Made by a program: the position numbers and the translations under genes. A DNA stretch of 64,000 nt, taken from contig JALRMH010000039.1 in NCBI GenBank assembly GCA_026119935.1, forward strand, positions 186,001-250,000. Direction: 5' to 3'. Shown here piece after piece: positions 35,813 to 48,177 of this stretch (its first letter is position 1; each line of letters opens with the position of its first letter). The notes below the pieces were generated by a model. That model had not been told where the DNA came from and ran no database searches. It saw nothing but the letters and a program-made list of their open reading frames with translations. This DNA is from Endothia cerciana (taxonomy: Eukaryota; Ascomycota; Sordariomycetes; Diaporthales; Cryphonectriaceae).

Positions 35813-38800
35813 ATGAATCGGGAGAAAACCACGTCGCCTCGTGAAAAAGACTTGGGCATTAGCGACCGGGCTACCGGTATCCTTTCTACAGCCGAGACTG
35901 CGACTTGTCCGTTGATAAGTCCGTCGCTAACGTCGGTATCGTCTACTTCGCCTCCGGCTCCCCCGGTTTCACGTGTCCCACAATCTTTCCGCGGTAGGAG
36001 CGCCCAGCCGTCCGACGACGCCATCAGGCTCGCTACGCAGCTGGTCAAGCATCGCGGTCCGCAGCTGGGACAGTATGGTTTGACAGCTGCTGCCGGCGTT
36101 TGCGATCAGTCGGATGTGCGCGTTGCCTGCTTGCCTGCGAGCGGCTCGACCCTAGAATCAGATCCCTGGGCTGTCCCCCGCGCTGCCAGACCCGCACACG
36201 CCTGGAAGCCGCCCGAGAACGCGGCCTTTGATTGTTCCAACCTAGAGCCCCGTCGGACGAAGCGACCTGCCAGCCCAGGCAACCTCGATACCGCCTTCCG
36301 GGTCCCAGCCAAGAGGCCACGCCTACTGCCCCCGGGCAAGATTGACCTCACACATATTGTCCCTCCTCGGAACTCTGAAGACCTGGCCCTGCCTGACGTG
36401 TCACCACTATTCTTCTCCAGTTCACACTCACGGCCACACATGAGCGGTCGTGCCCTTAGTTTTCCCAGTGCAGAGCCGGCAGCAGCAATGCTTACCCGGC
36501 TCCGGGAAGATCATAATGTTGCCAGGACCGTCAAGCTACCCAAGGGCCCCGCCACATCTAGTCCTATGAGAGGTCACGACTTGAACACGCCCGTCAGCGC
36601 GGGATCGGATAGCGTTTCGTCCAAGAGTGGTGAAAACCGCCAACTACCAGCGGAGCTGCGGGACCTCCAAGGCTTGAGCGTGATCGATATACTGGAAGCG
36701 GACGAGAGACCATCTTTCATCATCGATATCTCGAATCGCGCAAACTTCAACAACGATGCGCCACTGAAACTGCTGTTTGTGAACGCCTCGCTGAGGGCGT
36801 CTCGGGGTGTTTATGAGCTCATATCGCAGAGTCCAGAGAGCAATAGCGAGTTTTCGCGGTTCAGAGCATGGATTGTAAGCTTTGTGAAGGACAACAAGTC
36901 GATGGACGTATCTCTGCCCTCGCTCTCATACGGCGGTATCACTTGGACCTGTTCAACATTGACAAATCGCTTCCGGTTCGTCAGTGGCAATGCATCGGCT
37001 GTCTCGATCACGCCGACATCCCCCGCCCCTCCGGCCCGCGCGAGCACTATCCAAGAACAACGAGCCCGGGGCCCGACTCCCTCTAGGGACACGCCCGCGC
37101 CGGGCAGAGACAGAGCTCTTAGCGAGACGGATTATTTCGGCGATGCCGCTCCTGACCAAAGTTTTGTTGCTGAGCGTCGGGCCCACTCAGAACCGCGAGA
37201 CCTGAACGATCTGAGACCAGATACACCGGAGATACAGACCGAGGAAGAACACACCCCGGATCCGAGCGCGGATGGGGACCTCATGCAGACCTTTGACTGG
37301 ACGAGGATCGAGGATATCAGTGGTAAGTTCTGGCTTGACTTGTCTTTCACCCGCCCAACCTCTACTCTCCATCTGTGTCTCTAGAGCCCAAATGGTGTCA
37401 AAGTATCTGATTACATTTTTAGTGCTGTCGCCTCATCTGCAATTTGCACGATCAGTAAAATGGGAGGATACCCCCTTAGGTCCGATCGGAGATTGGCCAG
37501 GCGATCTGCGCACGATGTCGAATATGGTCATGGGAAGTCCGCATCCCGCTGCTATGTACTGGGGACCTGAGTATATCGCTATTTACAACGAGGCCTACCT
37601 CAATCTGGCCGGCAAGAAGCATCCAAAGCTCATGGGCCAGAGCTATACGGAGGCTTGGGCAGAAATCTGGGACGAGCTTAAGCCGGTCTTCGACGCTGCC
37701 TGGCATAGCGGCCAGGCCACTATGAAGCACGATGACAGACTCTTCATGTCACGGAACGGCTTTCTCGAGGAGACCTTCTTCAACTGGTCTATTGTCCCCA
37801 TGGTCGGGGCGGATGGCTCCGTCGTCGCGCTCTATAACCCAGCGTTCGAGAATACCCGTCGGAAGGTCAACGAGCGGAGGATGTTCACGCTGCGTGAGGT
37901 TGGCGAGAGGACATCCCTCGCGCGAGACGTGCAACAGTTCTGGGAGCAAGTCCACAAGGGCCTTGAGTACAACGAGTTCGATATCCCATTTGCACTGATA
38001 TACTCCGTCGCGGACGACTCTGACAGCGATATGTCTTCGATGCACTCGGGTAGTGTTGCCAATCCTCCCCGAGTTCAACTCGCGGGATCTCTAGGGGTGC
38101 CTGCTGGCCATTTTTACAGTGAGATGTCATCCATTGACCTGAGAACGAGTACCACCTGCTTTGCGCCTTACATGAGGATATCCATGTCACAACCTTCGGT
38201 TCCTGTCGTCCTCTCCAAAGACGACGGGACGCTTCCGCAAAGTCTCATCGAGGGAATCGAGTGGAGAGGCTTCGGGGACCCATCCAGAACCATTGTTGTG
38301 TTCCCTGTTCACCCCACCACTGGAGAGGGCGTGGTCGGCTTCATCGTTCTCGGCGTCAATCCACGAAGGCCGTACAATGATGACTACCGCCTCTTCATCA
38401 ATCTCCTTTCTCGACAACTAGCGACCTCGATGGCTTCAGTCGTACTCTTTGAAGAGGAGATCAAGCGTGGCCAGCAGGCGGCAAGGATCGCTGCACTTGA
38501 CCGCCAGCAACTCTCGCAGGAGCTTCGCCTGCGAACACAGGAGGCCGTGGAGAGCGAGTACAAATTCACCCGCATGGCAGAGTTTGCTCCCGTGGGTATA
38601 TTTATTACTAATGCGCAGGGAGATATCGACTTTTGCAACGACTCATGGTGGGAGATATCAAGACACCCTCGGACGATCGATTCGTTCGATTCATGGATGG
38701 ACAGCGTCCTAGCCGAGGACAGAGCGGCAGTCGAGGCGGCGTGGGAAAGGCTCATCAACGACAAGGTGTCCATCACCCAGGAGTTCCGTTTCAAGGCAGC

Positions 38801-40513
38801 CCGCGAGGCTAATGGGCATCCGATCGAGACCTGGGTGCTGATGAGTGCATATCCAGCAAAGGATGCATCAGGGACGACGAAGGCCATATTTGGCTGTATC
38901 ACGGACATCAGCCAACAGAAATGGGCAGAGGCCTTCCAGAAGCAGCGGAGGCAGGAGGCTCTGGAACTCAAACGCCAGCAGGAGAACTTCATCGATATGA
39001 CCAGCCATGAGATGCGAAACCCACTGAGCGCATTGTGCCAATGCGCGGACGAGATCATTGGCAGTATTACCGCGTACCGCCAGGCGGAGCCCGAAATCCC
39101 CGAACGCCTTCGGTTGATGCTAGAATCTTGTTACGACGCTGCGAATACGATCTCCCTGTGTGCAAATCACCAAAAGAAAATTATCAACGACGTCCTGACC
39201 CTGTCGAGACTCGACTCCCGGATGCTCGAGGTGACCCCTACGATCACCAGACCCGTGGAGGTGATCGAGACGAGCTTCAAGATGTTCGAAGCGGAATTGG
39301 TTTCCAACAACATCAAGGCCGAGTTCCGCATCGACCAGTCCTACTATGACATGGGCATCCAGCTGGCCAGGCTCGACCCGGCACGCCTGCAACAGGTCCT
39401 CATCAACCTCCTCACCAACGCAATCAAGTTCACACAGAAACAGGAACAGCGGTCGATCGTGATCACCCTTGGAGCGTCGAAGGATGTTTCCCAGGCGCAG
39501 GTTGCGGGGATTGAGTTCTTCCTGGGCGATGCAGAGCCAGGGGAGGACATCACAGACAAGGCCGAATGGGGCGACGGGGAGAAATTCAACCTGCACGTGT
39601 CCGTATCAGACACCGGCCCCGGCCTCACCGACGAAGAGCGCGCCATGCTGTTCCAGCGGTTCAGGCAGGCATCCCCACGGACTCACGTCGAATACGGCGG
39701 CTCGGGCCTGGGGCTGTTCATCTCGCGCATGCTCACGGAGCTCCAGGGCGGCCAGATCGGGGTGCTCTCACAGAAAGGCGCCGGCAGCACCTTCGCCTTC
39801 TACATCAAGAGCCGGAAGTGTGTGCGGCCCCAGGCGGTCAGTCCGCCGGTGCGCAAAAAAAGCGTGGACTCGTTCCTCCCGGTGATCGACCCGGCCACTA
39901 TCGACGTGCTTGTGGTCGAGGACAACGAGGTCAACCAGAAGGTCCTCGGCCGCCTCTTGAAGAGGTATGATTTCAAGGCGCACCTGGCCAAACACGGCGG
40001 CGAGGCCATCGAGAAGCTTCAGAAATCTAGACACTGGAACCACCAGGCCGCCGCCGCCGCCGGGATCGATCCCGTCGTGTTCGACGAGGACGAGGAAGTC
40101 ATCAACGTGTCGATAATCCTAATGGATCTCGAAATGCCCGTTATGGATGGTATGACGTGTGCGCGGAGGATCAGGGAGCTGGAGAGACAAGGTGTGATCA
40201 CGACGCGTCTTCCGATCATCGCTGTCACGGCGTACGTGAGGCCCGAGCAGATCGGGGAAGCTCGAGCCTCTGGGATGGTATGTCCGAGGCCCTGGCGTTC
40301 CACAGAGAGGCCCAAGCGAAGGACAGAACAAAACGGCTAACTCGGTTGCAATAGGACGACATTGTGTCGAAACCCTTCCGCGCGCCCGAGCTGACGCCGA
40401 AGATCACGAATCTACTCCTGAACCCGCCCACCGGGGACACGCCAGCGGCTTCGCCGACCCCCTTGGCATCTCCAGCTTCCGATCAGGCAGCAGCATTTCC
40501 ATTTCCCCCATGA
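35813..40513 (+). CDS. Hybrid histidine kinase with PAS domains and C-terminal receiver
   Basis: A sensor of a fungal phosphorelay that autophosphorylates on His and passes the phosphate to its own receiver Asp, then to a phosphotransfer protein. Exons 35813-37322, 37423-40277 and 40355-40513 give 1507 residues (GTAAGT and GTATGT donors, TTTTAG and CAATAG acceptors). Residues 1-500 are Ser/Pro-rich with little structure. A PAS-like sensor with WEDTPLGPIGDWP and YWGPEYIAIYNEAY spans about 518-650, a GAF-like region may follow, and a second PAS (EFAPVGIFITNAQGDI) spans about 885-1000. The H-box is SHEMRNPL with phospho-acceptor H1032. The ATPase has DTGPGL and GGSGLGLFIS near 1235-1275. The receiver (about 1331-1460) has acidic VEDNEVN, phospho-acceptor D1405 in LMDLEMP, and the SKPF lysine contributed by the last exon. 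All catalytic motifs are intact. I do not assign a kinase group. Confidence 0.92.
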
Positions 40514-42029
40514 GGCGGGGCAGAGCTACGAGTGATTGAGGAGCCAGGTGCCCAGCGGCCCAATGGGTTCTGGACTTAGAGAGGAGATTGAGGGGGAGGG
40601 AGGAGGCGAACTATAGATGCCTTCTTGACGACATTGACGAGTTCTTCACATGATTAATCCCGAAGGGCCCCTACTGCCGCGGGCCTCTGGTTGAGATCCT
40701 TACAGCATAGCTCGGAGTTGGAGGAAGCATTCTGTGTTTCTGGGCGTTACTAGATGGGTGAGAACCAAAAAAAATACGCAGGAGGGTACGTTGGGTGGGC
40801 AAGGGCATCCAGGTAAATGTTGATCATGAAAATGGGCGGGGTATGATCTTTTGGCAATCCAGTGCCATATACATTTGGGCTGCTTGCTCTGCGATGGCTG
40901 AACTAGGGCTCAGTAGCTCTCATAACGTTCGATACCCATATGAATAACATACTTTACCAAAGGGGAACACCTCTCAGAGGCGAAGCTGGATTTCGCAATG
41001 GTACTGTCTGGTCTTCCTCGCTCCCAATAGGGTCTCTCACACATAATTACCCCCAGCAAATCATACAGTGTAGTGTATAGAAGGAACAATGCAGTGTTCA
41101 TAGGAAAAGTCTGATCTAAAGAAGATCTGCCCTACGGTAGTCTCCCTTGAACTTTTCCTTCAGAGCACCAGGTCGTCCTGGTGAGGATTCGGATTGCTCG
41201 TATGCCTCGCGTACGATCGTTCCGGCCAAGTTGCCTATTGGGCCCACGACGACGCGAATGTTTCTGCAACCGCGCCGCGGAGTTTCATCCACTGTCACAA
41301 TTTTAAATCACTAGAAAATCAAGACTCCGTTGGGGCCCGCCGCGCCGCCGATGAGAATTTGCTTGTTGACTTGAGAGGCTTGGGGTCCCGCCTTGTTGGG
41401 AAAAAAACGGCGTTTTGTTGTGGTTGGGCGAAGCGACTGCGCCAGCCAGGGTTTTGTTCTCGAGAAAACAAACTGTAGGGTGTTTACAATATGCCTTGTC
41501 CCGTCATAATATAAAGGGGCCTCACATAACAACATCCTCTCGGAAGGTATTCGACGTTCTCCTCCTATATACCTTCTGGAAGCACATCCTACCTCCAGCC
41601 GACCTCGCTTGTCCCTCTACGTCTTCCCCACTCCTCATATTGATCTAGGGCCTCAACCAGCCTCCGGAAAGCACTTCTATAGAATCTGTTCTTAGCCCTG
41701 CAGAAAATTCCGTTCCCTTACAAACACACAGCTAGAATTTGCATGTGTCACACGGACCAAGCCCACCAGACGGGCACGCTGCTGTGGTTCAGATTCTGTG
41801 ATGGCCACGATCCTGCAGCGAAGATGCGTGTGTCTGTCAGCGGTGGAGGACGGCAGCGGGAGACGCTTAAGGATACGGCCGCCCACGGAGCATGGGGGCG
41901 GCCTTTGGATGCCCTTGTGATTTCAGACATGCATGACTCTGCGGACCCCGGGAGAGCCCGAAAGTGTGATCATGAAAACGGCGTGTTTCTTATTCAGTTT
42001 TATTTCGCCCTCACAACAGCCCCTTCTCT
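40514..42029. other. Convergent intergenic region
   Basis: 1.5 kb between the histidine kinase and SSADH stop codons. A frame at 41194-41478 (+) and a TATAAAG-like sequence near 41508 were examined, but no recognisable protein is encoded. Confidence 0.5.
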
Positions 42030-43825
42030 CTAGCTCTGCAGCGGCTGGCTCATGCCGCCAAACGTGACCATCTTCGTGACCTGCACCAACATGTCAGCGT
42101 GAGTGAATCTCTACGTCCGAACTTGGTCCAGGTGTGCTTACCATGTACTCCTCGATTCCATATTTCGACCCCTCCCGACCGAAACCAGACTCCTTGACAC
42201 CGCCGAACGGCGCGGCCGGGTCAGAGATCAACCCCGTGTTGACTCCCACCATACCAACATCCAGCGCCTCCGCAACACGGTACACCCTCTGCAGGTCCCG
42301 GGAGAAGAAGTACCCCGCCAGCCCCACGGGCGTCGAGTTCGCAACCTGGACGACCTCCTCCTCCGTCTCGAACGGGAACAGACCCGCCACCGGACCGAAC
42401 GTCTCCTCGCTCGCGATGGCCATCTCCTTCGTCAGCCCCGTGATGACCGTCGGCTGGTAGAAGTTGGCGCCCAGGTCCGGCAGCTTCTGCCCGCCGACGA
42501 GCACCTTGCCGCCTTTCTCCTCGGCGTCGCGGACGTGCGAGTCGACCTTGTCGATGGCGCGGTCGTGGATGAGCGGGCCGTGCGTGGTGCCGTCGCTGAA
42601 GCCGTTGCCGACCTTGAAGGCCTTCACCTTGGCGGCGAAGGCGGCGGCGAAGGCGTCGTAGATGCCCTTCTGCACGAAGATGCGGTTCGCGCAGACGCAG
42701 GTCTGGCCGGAGGAGCGGAACTTGGAGGCGATGGCACCCGCGACTGGGGGGGGGGGGGGGAGAAGACCGTCAGCTTCCGTTGACCTCTACAGCAACTCTA
42801 GGGACGAAATTAGGGGATCCTTACCAGCGGTGTCCAGGTCAGCATCGTCAAAGACGATGAACGGGGCGTTTCCGCCAAGCTCGAACGAGAGCTTCTTCAG
42901 CGTGCTAGAGGACTGCTTCATGAGCAGCTTGCCGACGGCAGTGGACCCGGTAAACGAGACCTTGCGGACGATAGGGTTTGTCGTGAGCTCCGAGCCAACC
43001 TCCGGGGTGTTCTTCAGCGTAGTGATCACGTTGACCACGCCCTTGGGTATGCCGGCGCGGTGGGCCAGCTCCGCCAATGCCAGAGAGGTAAACGGGGTCT
43101 CGCCGGGGGCCTTGGTGACGGTTGTGCAGCCGGCAGCCAGCGCCGGCCCCGCCTTCCGGGTGATCATGGCAGCGGGGAAGTTCCACGGCGTGACCAGCCC
43201 ACAGACACCGACGGGCTCCTTGATGGTCATGACGCGGTTCCCGGGCACGGTGGCTGGGATGGTCTCGCCGTATATCCTGGGGGCCTCCTCGCTGAACCAC
43301 TCAAAGAAGTTGGCGGCGTAGGCGACCTCGCCCTTGGCGTCGGCCAGCGGCTTGCCGTTCTCCCAGGTGATCAGCGTGGCCAGGTCCTCGGCGTTCTCAT
43401 GCGTGAGCTCGTACCACCTCCGCAGCAGCTTGGAGCGCTGCCGGCCCGTCTGCGTGCGGAAGGAGGCGAAGGCCGCGTGGGCGGCCTCGATGGCCTTGGC
43501 CGTGTCCTTGGCGTCGAACTCGGGGCAGGTCCCGACCAGCTCGCCCGTCGCGGGGTCGTGGACCTCGAAGGTCTTGCCCGAGGCGGCCTTCACCCACTCG
43601 CCATTGACGTAGCAGACGTCGGTCTTGAAGAGGGATGGGTCTCTGAGCTGTCATCCGTGTCAGTACCTCCCGTCCACGAGGACTGAACACGGTCACACAT
43701 ACCTTTGGGGCCATGGTAGATGCTAGGCGGTATGCTGAGGGGGGTGAGGTGGCAGGTAGCGTGCTTCTCTGGAAGCGGGCAAGTCTGGGCGCGAGCCTGG
43801 AGGCAGACTGGAGGGACATTGACAT
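42030..43825 (-). CDS. Succinate-semialdehyde dehydrogenase
   Basis: Oxidises succinic semialdehyde to succinate in the GABA shunt, feeding the TCA cycle. Exons 43825-43703, 43647-42825, 42743-42142 and 42080-42030 join in frame to 532 residues. Typical ALDH features are PWNFPAAMITRK in the coenzyme-binding region, FTGSTAVGK, general base E297 in FELGG, and nucleophile C331 in GQTCVCANR. Residues 1-37 are Arg/Ser-rich and lack acidic residues (RLAPRLARFQRS), consistent with a mitochondrial presequence. An internal Met at residue 38, just before intron 1, could start a shorter cytosolic form. Intron 2 has a 15-C run ending right at the 3' splice site (42746-42760). The small last exon encodes the C-terminal FGGMSQPLQS. 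SSADH fits better than other ALDHs, but NAD versus NADP preference cannot be read. Confidence 0.93.
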
Positions 43826-46180
43826 GTTGTTGCAGGAGCTTCGCCAGCAGCCACCGGATTGCGGGGAGCTAGTGGCGCACCTAGGTATTTATTGTGACCG
43901 AGGAGGCGATGAGGCGAGTGAGGTCTGTGATAGGCTGTGAGAAGTCGATACGCGACCGGCCCGGTGTTGTCATGAATCAATTACTTAATTGAGGCCTGCT
44001 GGGGACCTTGTTCCGGAGGGTGTGTACGGGAGCTCACGATCTCTTCCGAAGGCCGGCCTGGTGTGGGGCCCTCTCTCTCCCCCTGCCCGGCGAGGGTTAT
44101 TGTCTCAGACCTTTAAAAAATAAAAAATAAAAACCTAGAGGAAAAGGACAAGACAGTAAGGTCTCGGTCACGGTATTCCTGCAAGCTTCTGGGGATGACG
44201 TCTCAACCGAAAACGTCTGCTCTCCTGGGCCTGGGAACGTCACCTGCAGTGTGAGTTGGAGATTACAGCCCCTTCGTGAAGACGGGCGAGGAGGTTGTTG
44301 GAGAAGGCGGGCGAGGAGGTCTTCTGCCTCAACCCCTCGACGGTGACGTCCTGACCTCGACACCCCTGCTCGCTGCTGGGGCTCGCGGGGTGAGTCCCGC
44401 TTGTACTATGTACTATCGCGACCATGGATGGAGCCAGATTGTAGGCCTCGGATACACTTGCCTAATAGATGTAAGCGGACTTGCCGTGCCACCAAAGAAG
44501 AAGAAAATGAAAAGAAAAGAATAAAAAGGAAAAGAAAAGAAAATAAAATAAAGGATTTACGTGCTTACTCACCTATCCCGGAAATCAAGAACATATTTCA
44601 TCTGGCTTACCTGTACGGAGGAGTGGGAGGGTGTATGAGATCCGATTGTCGACCTCGTGGTATCGCCAATGTTGGCTGTATACATACACCATACACCCCC
44701 TTTACTTGCGGGATGTACGGCCCTATAGTCATAATTATTTTGGATTTTTCTTGTCAAGGGGGGTTTGTGCACCCCTTCCCCAGCACGCACCCCAATTTTT
44801 CAAAGGGCCAAATTAGACCACGACAATCTTGATCATCGACATGTAAATTTGGCATCCTTCGTATATCTCCCGAGGTCTCCCCTGCCGATACATTGACTAA
44901 AAGGTAGTAGATGAGACTCTAGTTGGCATTTCAACCCGTAGGGGGATGCTCAAAGACCTGAATGCAGATGCAGTATACCTGAGAGAGCAAAGGTCTTCTC
45001 TTAAGTAGGCCCATGAGTAGTCTTGACGGTCGTCTGTATCTACTAGAAAACCTATACGATGTTCAACGAGCAAGACGATCTTCACACCAAGCCTGTTCAA
45101 AGGCGTCCATAGAGAAGCTGCTTGTGAAGGACTTGAATCATTCTCAGCCCAAGGTGGACCTGTTGAGCGGGTGACCTCAGGACTATTACATCCAGATTCA
45201 CACAGACGCCCTCACACTTGATGCCATCTCTAGGTGTTCAATTTATGCCGACTTCTATGACCGGCATCGTGACTAACTCTTGCCATGCTTGTGGAGGCGA
45301 GTTGCGACTGAGTTGTTCAAGGGCGTGACTTGCACTTCACGCAAGAGGAAGTGTTCTCGCAGTCACCGTAGGTGGTCCTTTGGCACGACCAGTCATAAGC
45401 TCAAAGATCGGTTTCCACAGAGGCTAGATGCGGAAACGCAGGAAAAATTAACCTATTGGGCAATGGGGGCTGTTAGTGACTGCGGCGTTTACTATCGCGG
45501 CCGTGTTGCTTGATCGTTCCATTATGAAACGGTAGTCGTCCAGAACAGCACAACAGTCCTGGCTGGTCCGCCGGGAGGTCAGGTGCGGCCATGGTCACCT
45601 TTTCGAGATTGATAGGAGTATCGCATTAGATAGATACCTTTGCTTTACAGTTGATTGGCGTTAGTCTGACCACTCCTCAGTGCGCTCACAGCTAAATGCA
45701 ATTTCCACGTCTAGATATTCATACCAACCACCGCGATTTTAGCAGCTTTGTGGGGAAGCTGGTCCCTGTCGGTATATATTATATTATTTCACCCCTGGCC
45801 CATGACTGTATCTCCAACAGAACGCCTACCCAGTCCCCCGATTCGCCGAAAGGTGGAGTTGAGCGCCGTCTGGACTTACGGAAATTCTTGTCACTGGCTC
45901 CCCTCTTCCATATTTGGAGATACGCTGCAATAGCAATGCACTGTGATTAGTCGAAAACTTGCCGTTCAGAATCACGGCGCCTTTCGTCCGAACACAGTTC
46001 ACTGATTAGGTCACCTTCACTCTGTGTGCGAGCCGTCAGTCACTGGTCGCCTCTTTGATCCACAGCGTTGACGCGTTAGTCTCATGGGCTTTTAACTACG
46101 GCCGAGATTTAACGAACTTCTGTCTTGCGTAACGCGGTCACCCTCCCTGGTTCTTCCGAGTACGAAACAACATAGACCAA
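43826..46180. other. SSADH / GH79 divergent intergenic region
   Basis: 2.4 kb with an A-rich purine stretch at about 44500-44550. No gene was recognised; frames are short. It should contain the promoters of both flanking genes. Confidence 0.5.
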
Positions 46181-48177
46181 ATGAGGGTCCAAGTCTTCTG
46201 CCCAGTGATCGCCGCGGCAGGCTGTCTAGCTGCCCAGTACCGCCTCAACGATGCTCTCATCAGTGCCAATCAACCGTTTCCCGACGCCTTTGTCAGCTAC
46301 TCTATCGAGTTCGCCTCGTTCCCGGACTTCGCCGGTGAGCCCTCATCTCGGGAAGCCTCCCGGCCGCTGAAGATCGTGAGGTAACTGATCAAAATCTAGG
46401 AAACAACTCCATACCCAACACGTTCTCGGACAATCTTCTCAACAACATCGGCAACCTGGCCGGCACCAAGCCCTGTAAGTACTCATACCCTCCTGCTGCG
46501 GTGCACTTTGATGCCTCTTGCGATAGACTCCCCAGTGCGGCGCTTCGGGCTCCGCCGTAAGGTTCTGACATGAAGCAGATATCCGCGTTGGCGGCAACAC
46601 GCAGGACTACGCCCTGTATAACGCCTCTCTTCCCTATGCATTGAACGGCACCTTCGATTACGCCAAGTCATCCGACTATCCCACCACCATCTTCATTGGT
46701 CCTTCTTACTTTGACTCGTACGCGCAATGGCCCGACGTAAAATTCTCCCACGGTTTCAATCTCGGACTCGGCGGGAACAGCTCTGCCGGGTGGCAGACGC
46801 TGCTCGACACGGTCCCGTTGGCGTGTAAGGCCCTGAGCAACGGCAAGCTGAACATGTGGGAGTACGGCAACGAGCCTGATCTCTACTCGACCTCCTCGCA
46901 GGGCCCGGTCCGCCCGCCCGGGTGGAACGAGAGCTGGTACGTGAGCCAGTGGCTTAACGGGACGCGTCAGATCCGGGCCTCGCTACAACAAAGCTGTCCG
47001 GATCTGTTGGGAAACGGTAGCTATGGGTACTTTGCGCCTTCGTTCGCTGGTGTCGACAACACGCTGAAGTTGCCTGCGGCTTGGACGGCTGGCCTGGACA
47101 CGGACGGGGACATCAAGCTTGTCTCTACTCACATGTAAGTCGTCGGACCGGTCTGATTTTGGGCGCTGACCAGCGCGGATCTACTTGCCTTTGTGCCATC
47201 CTCCCACCATGGACGTATCGATCATGAGGCTTACGCTATCTGAAACAGCTACATCTCGGGCGCAACTTCACCTGGCGTCACCCTGCAGGGGACACTCCTG
47301 AACCACTCGAAGACCATGAGCTCCGTCGACGCCCATATCGTCGAATACGATCAGATATGGCCCAACGGCAGCGGTGTGCCACTCATCTTTGGTGAAGCTA
47401 ACTCTCTCTACAACGAAGGGAAGCCTGGCCTGTCGAACTCCTTTGGCGCCGCCCTCTGGGGGGTTGATTTCAACTTGTACTCCGCGTCGGTGGGCCTCAA
47501 GCGCGTACACATGCATATGGGCACAAACTATCGAGTAAGCCGGTCACCCATTGTATTTTCCCCTCTCATCTCGCATCTTCTTGACGCGCTAGCAGTACGC
47601 CTCCTGGCAGCCAATCGAGACCACCAACGCCACAGTCGGGACGAAGCCGCCATACTATGGAAATATTGCGGTCGCTGCTTTCCTAGGCAATACCCTGGAG
47701 AACCCCGTGTCAATAGCCAACGTCCCCCTCCCCGACGACGCCGAGGCCGCCTACGTCGCGTACTCCTCCACCAGCTCGGAGCTCCTCCGTGCCATGATCA
47801 TCAACATGAACAGCTACAACACGACCGTAAACGGCACCGGGCTCGGCGTCTCCCCAGACACCGCCACGCGGATCTCCCGCATATACACGTTCGACGTGTC
47901 CGGCGGGGGCCTCCAGCCGGGCGACGCGGTCGGAGTGCAGAGGCTCAGCGCGAACGGCAGCGACGCCATCAGCGGGATCACGTGGGACGGGTATAGCTTC
48001 AACTACGAGCTGGACGAGGGCCGGCCGGTGAGGCTGGAGAACGTGACTGTGGGCGAGTACGTGGTCGTCAGCGAGAACTTGACCCTCGCGGTGAGCGTGC
48101 CGGACTCGAGCGCCGCTGTGTTGAACTTCGTGGACAACGTGAGCTCTGTGGTCAACGTGACGGCTGGGAGCGGGTGA
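46181..48177 (+). CDS. Secreted GH79 family glycosidase (beta-glucuronidase-like)
   Basis: GH79 retaining enzymes hydrolyse beta-glucuronides, for example on arabinogalactan side chains. Exons 46181-46334, 46400-46474, 46579-47134, 47249-47534 and 47596-48177 join to 550 residues, with standard GT-AG signals at all four introns. An N-terminal signal peptide (VFCPVIAAAGCLA) precedes the mature start QYRLND. The clan GH-A residues are present: acid/base E175 in YGNEPD and nucleophile E311 in FGEANS. The all-beta C-terminal domain runs from about residue 358 and is rich in N-glycosylation sites (NTT, NGT, NGS, NVT, NLT, NVS). The family call is confident. Glucuronidase specificity is inferred from family membership only. 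Confidence 0.87.

Noticed and set aside
39344..39970. Overlapping frames inside the histidine kinase
   Set aside because: Shadow frames of a coding region with intact kinase motifs.
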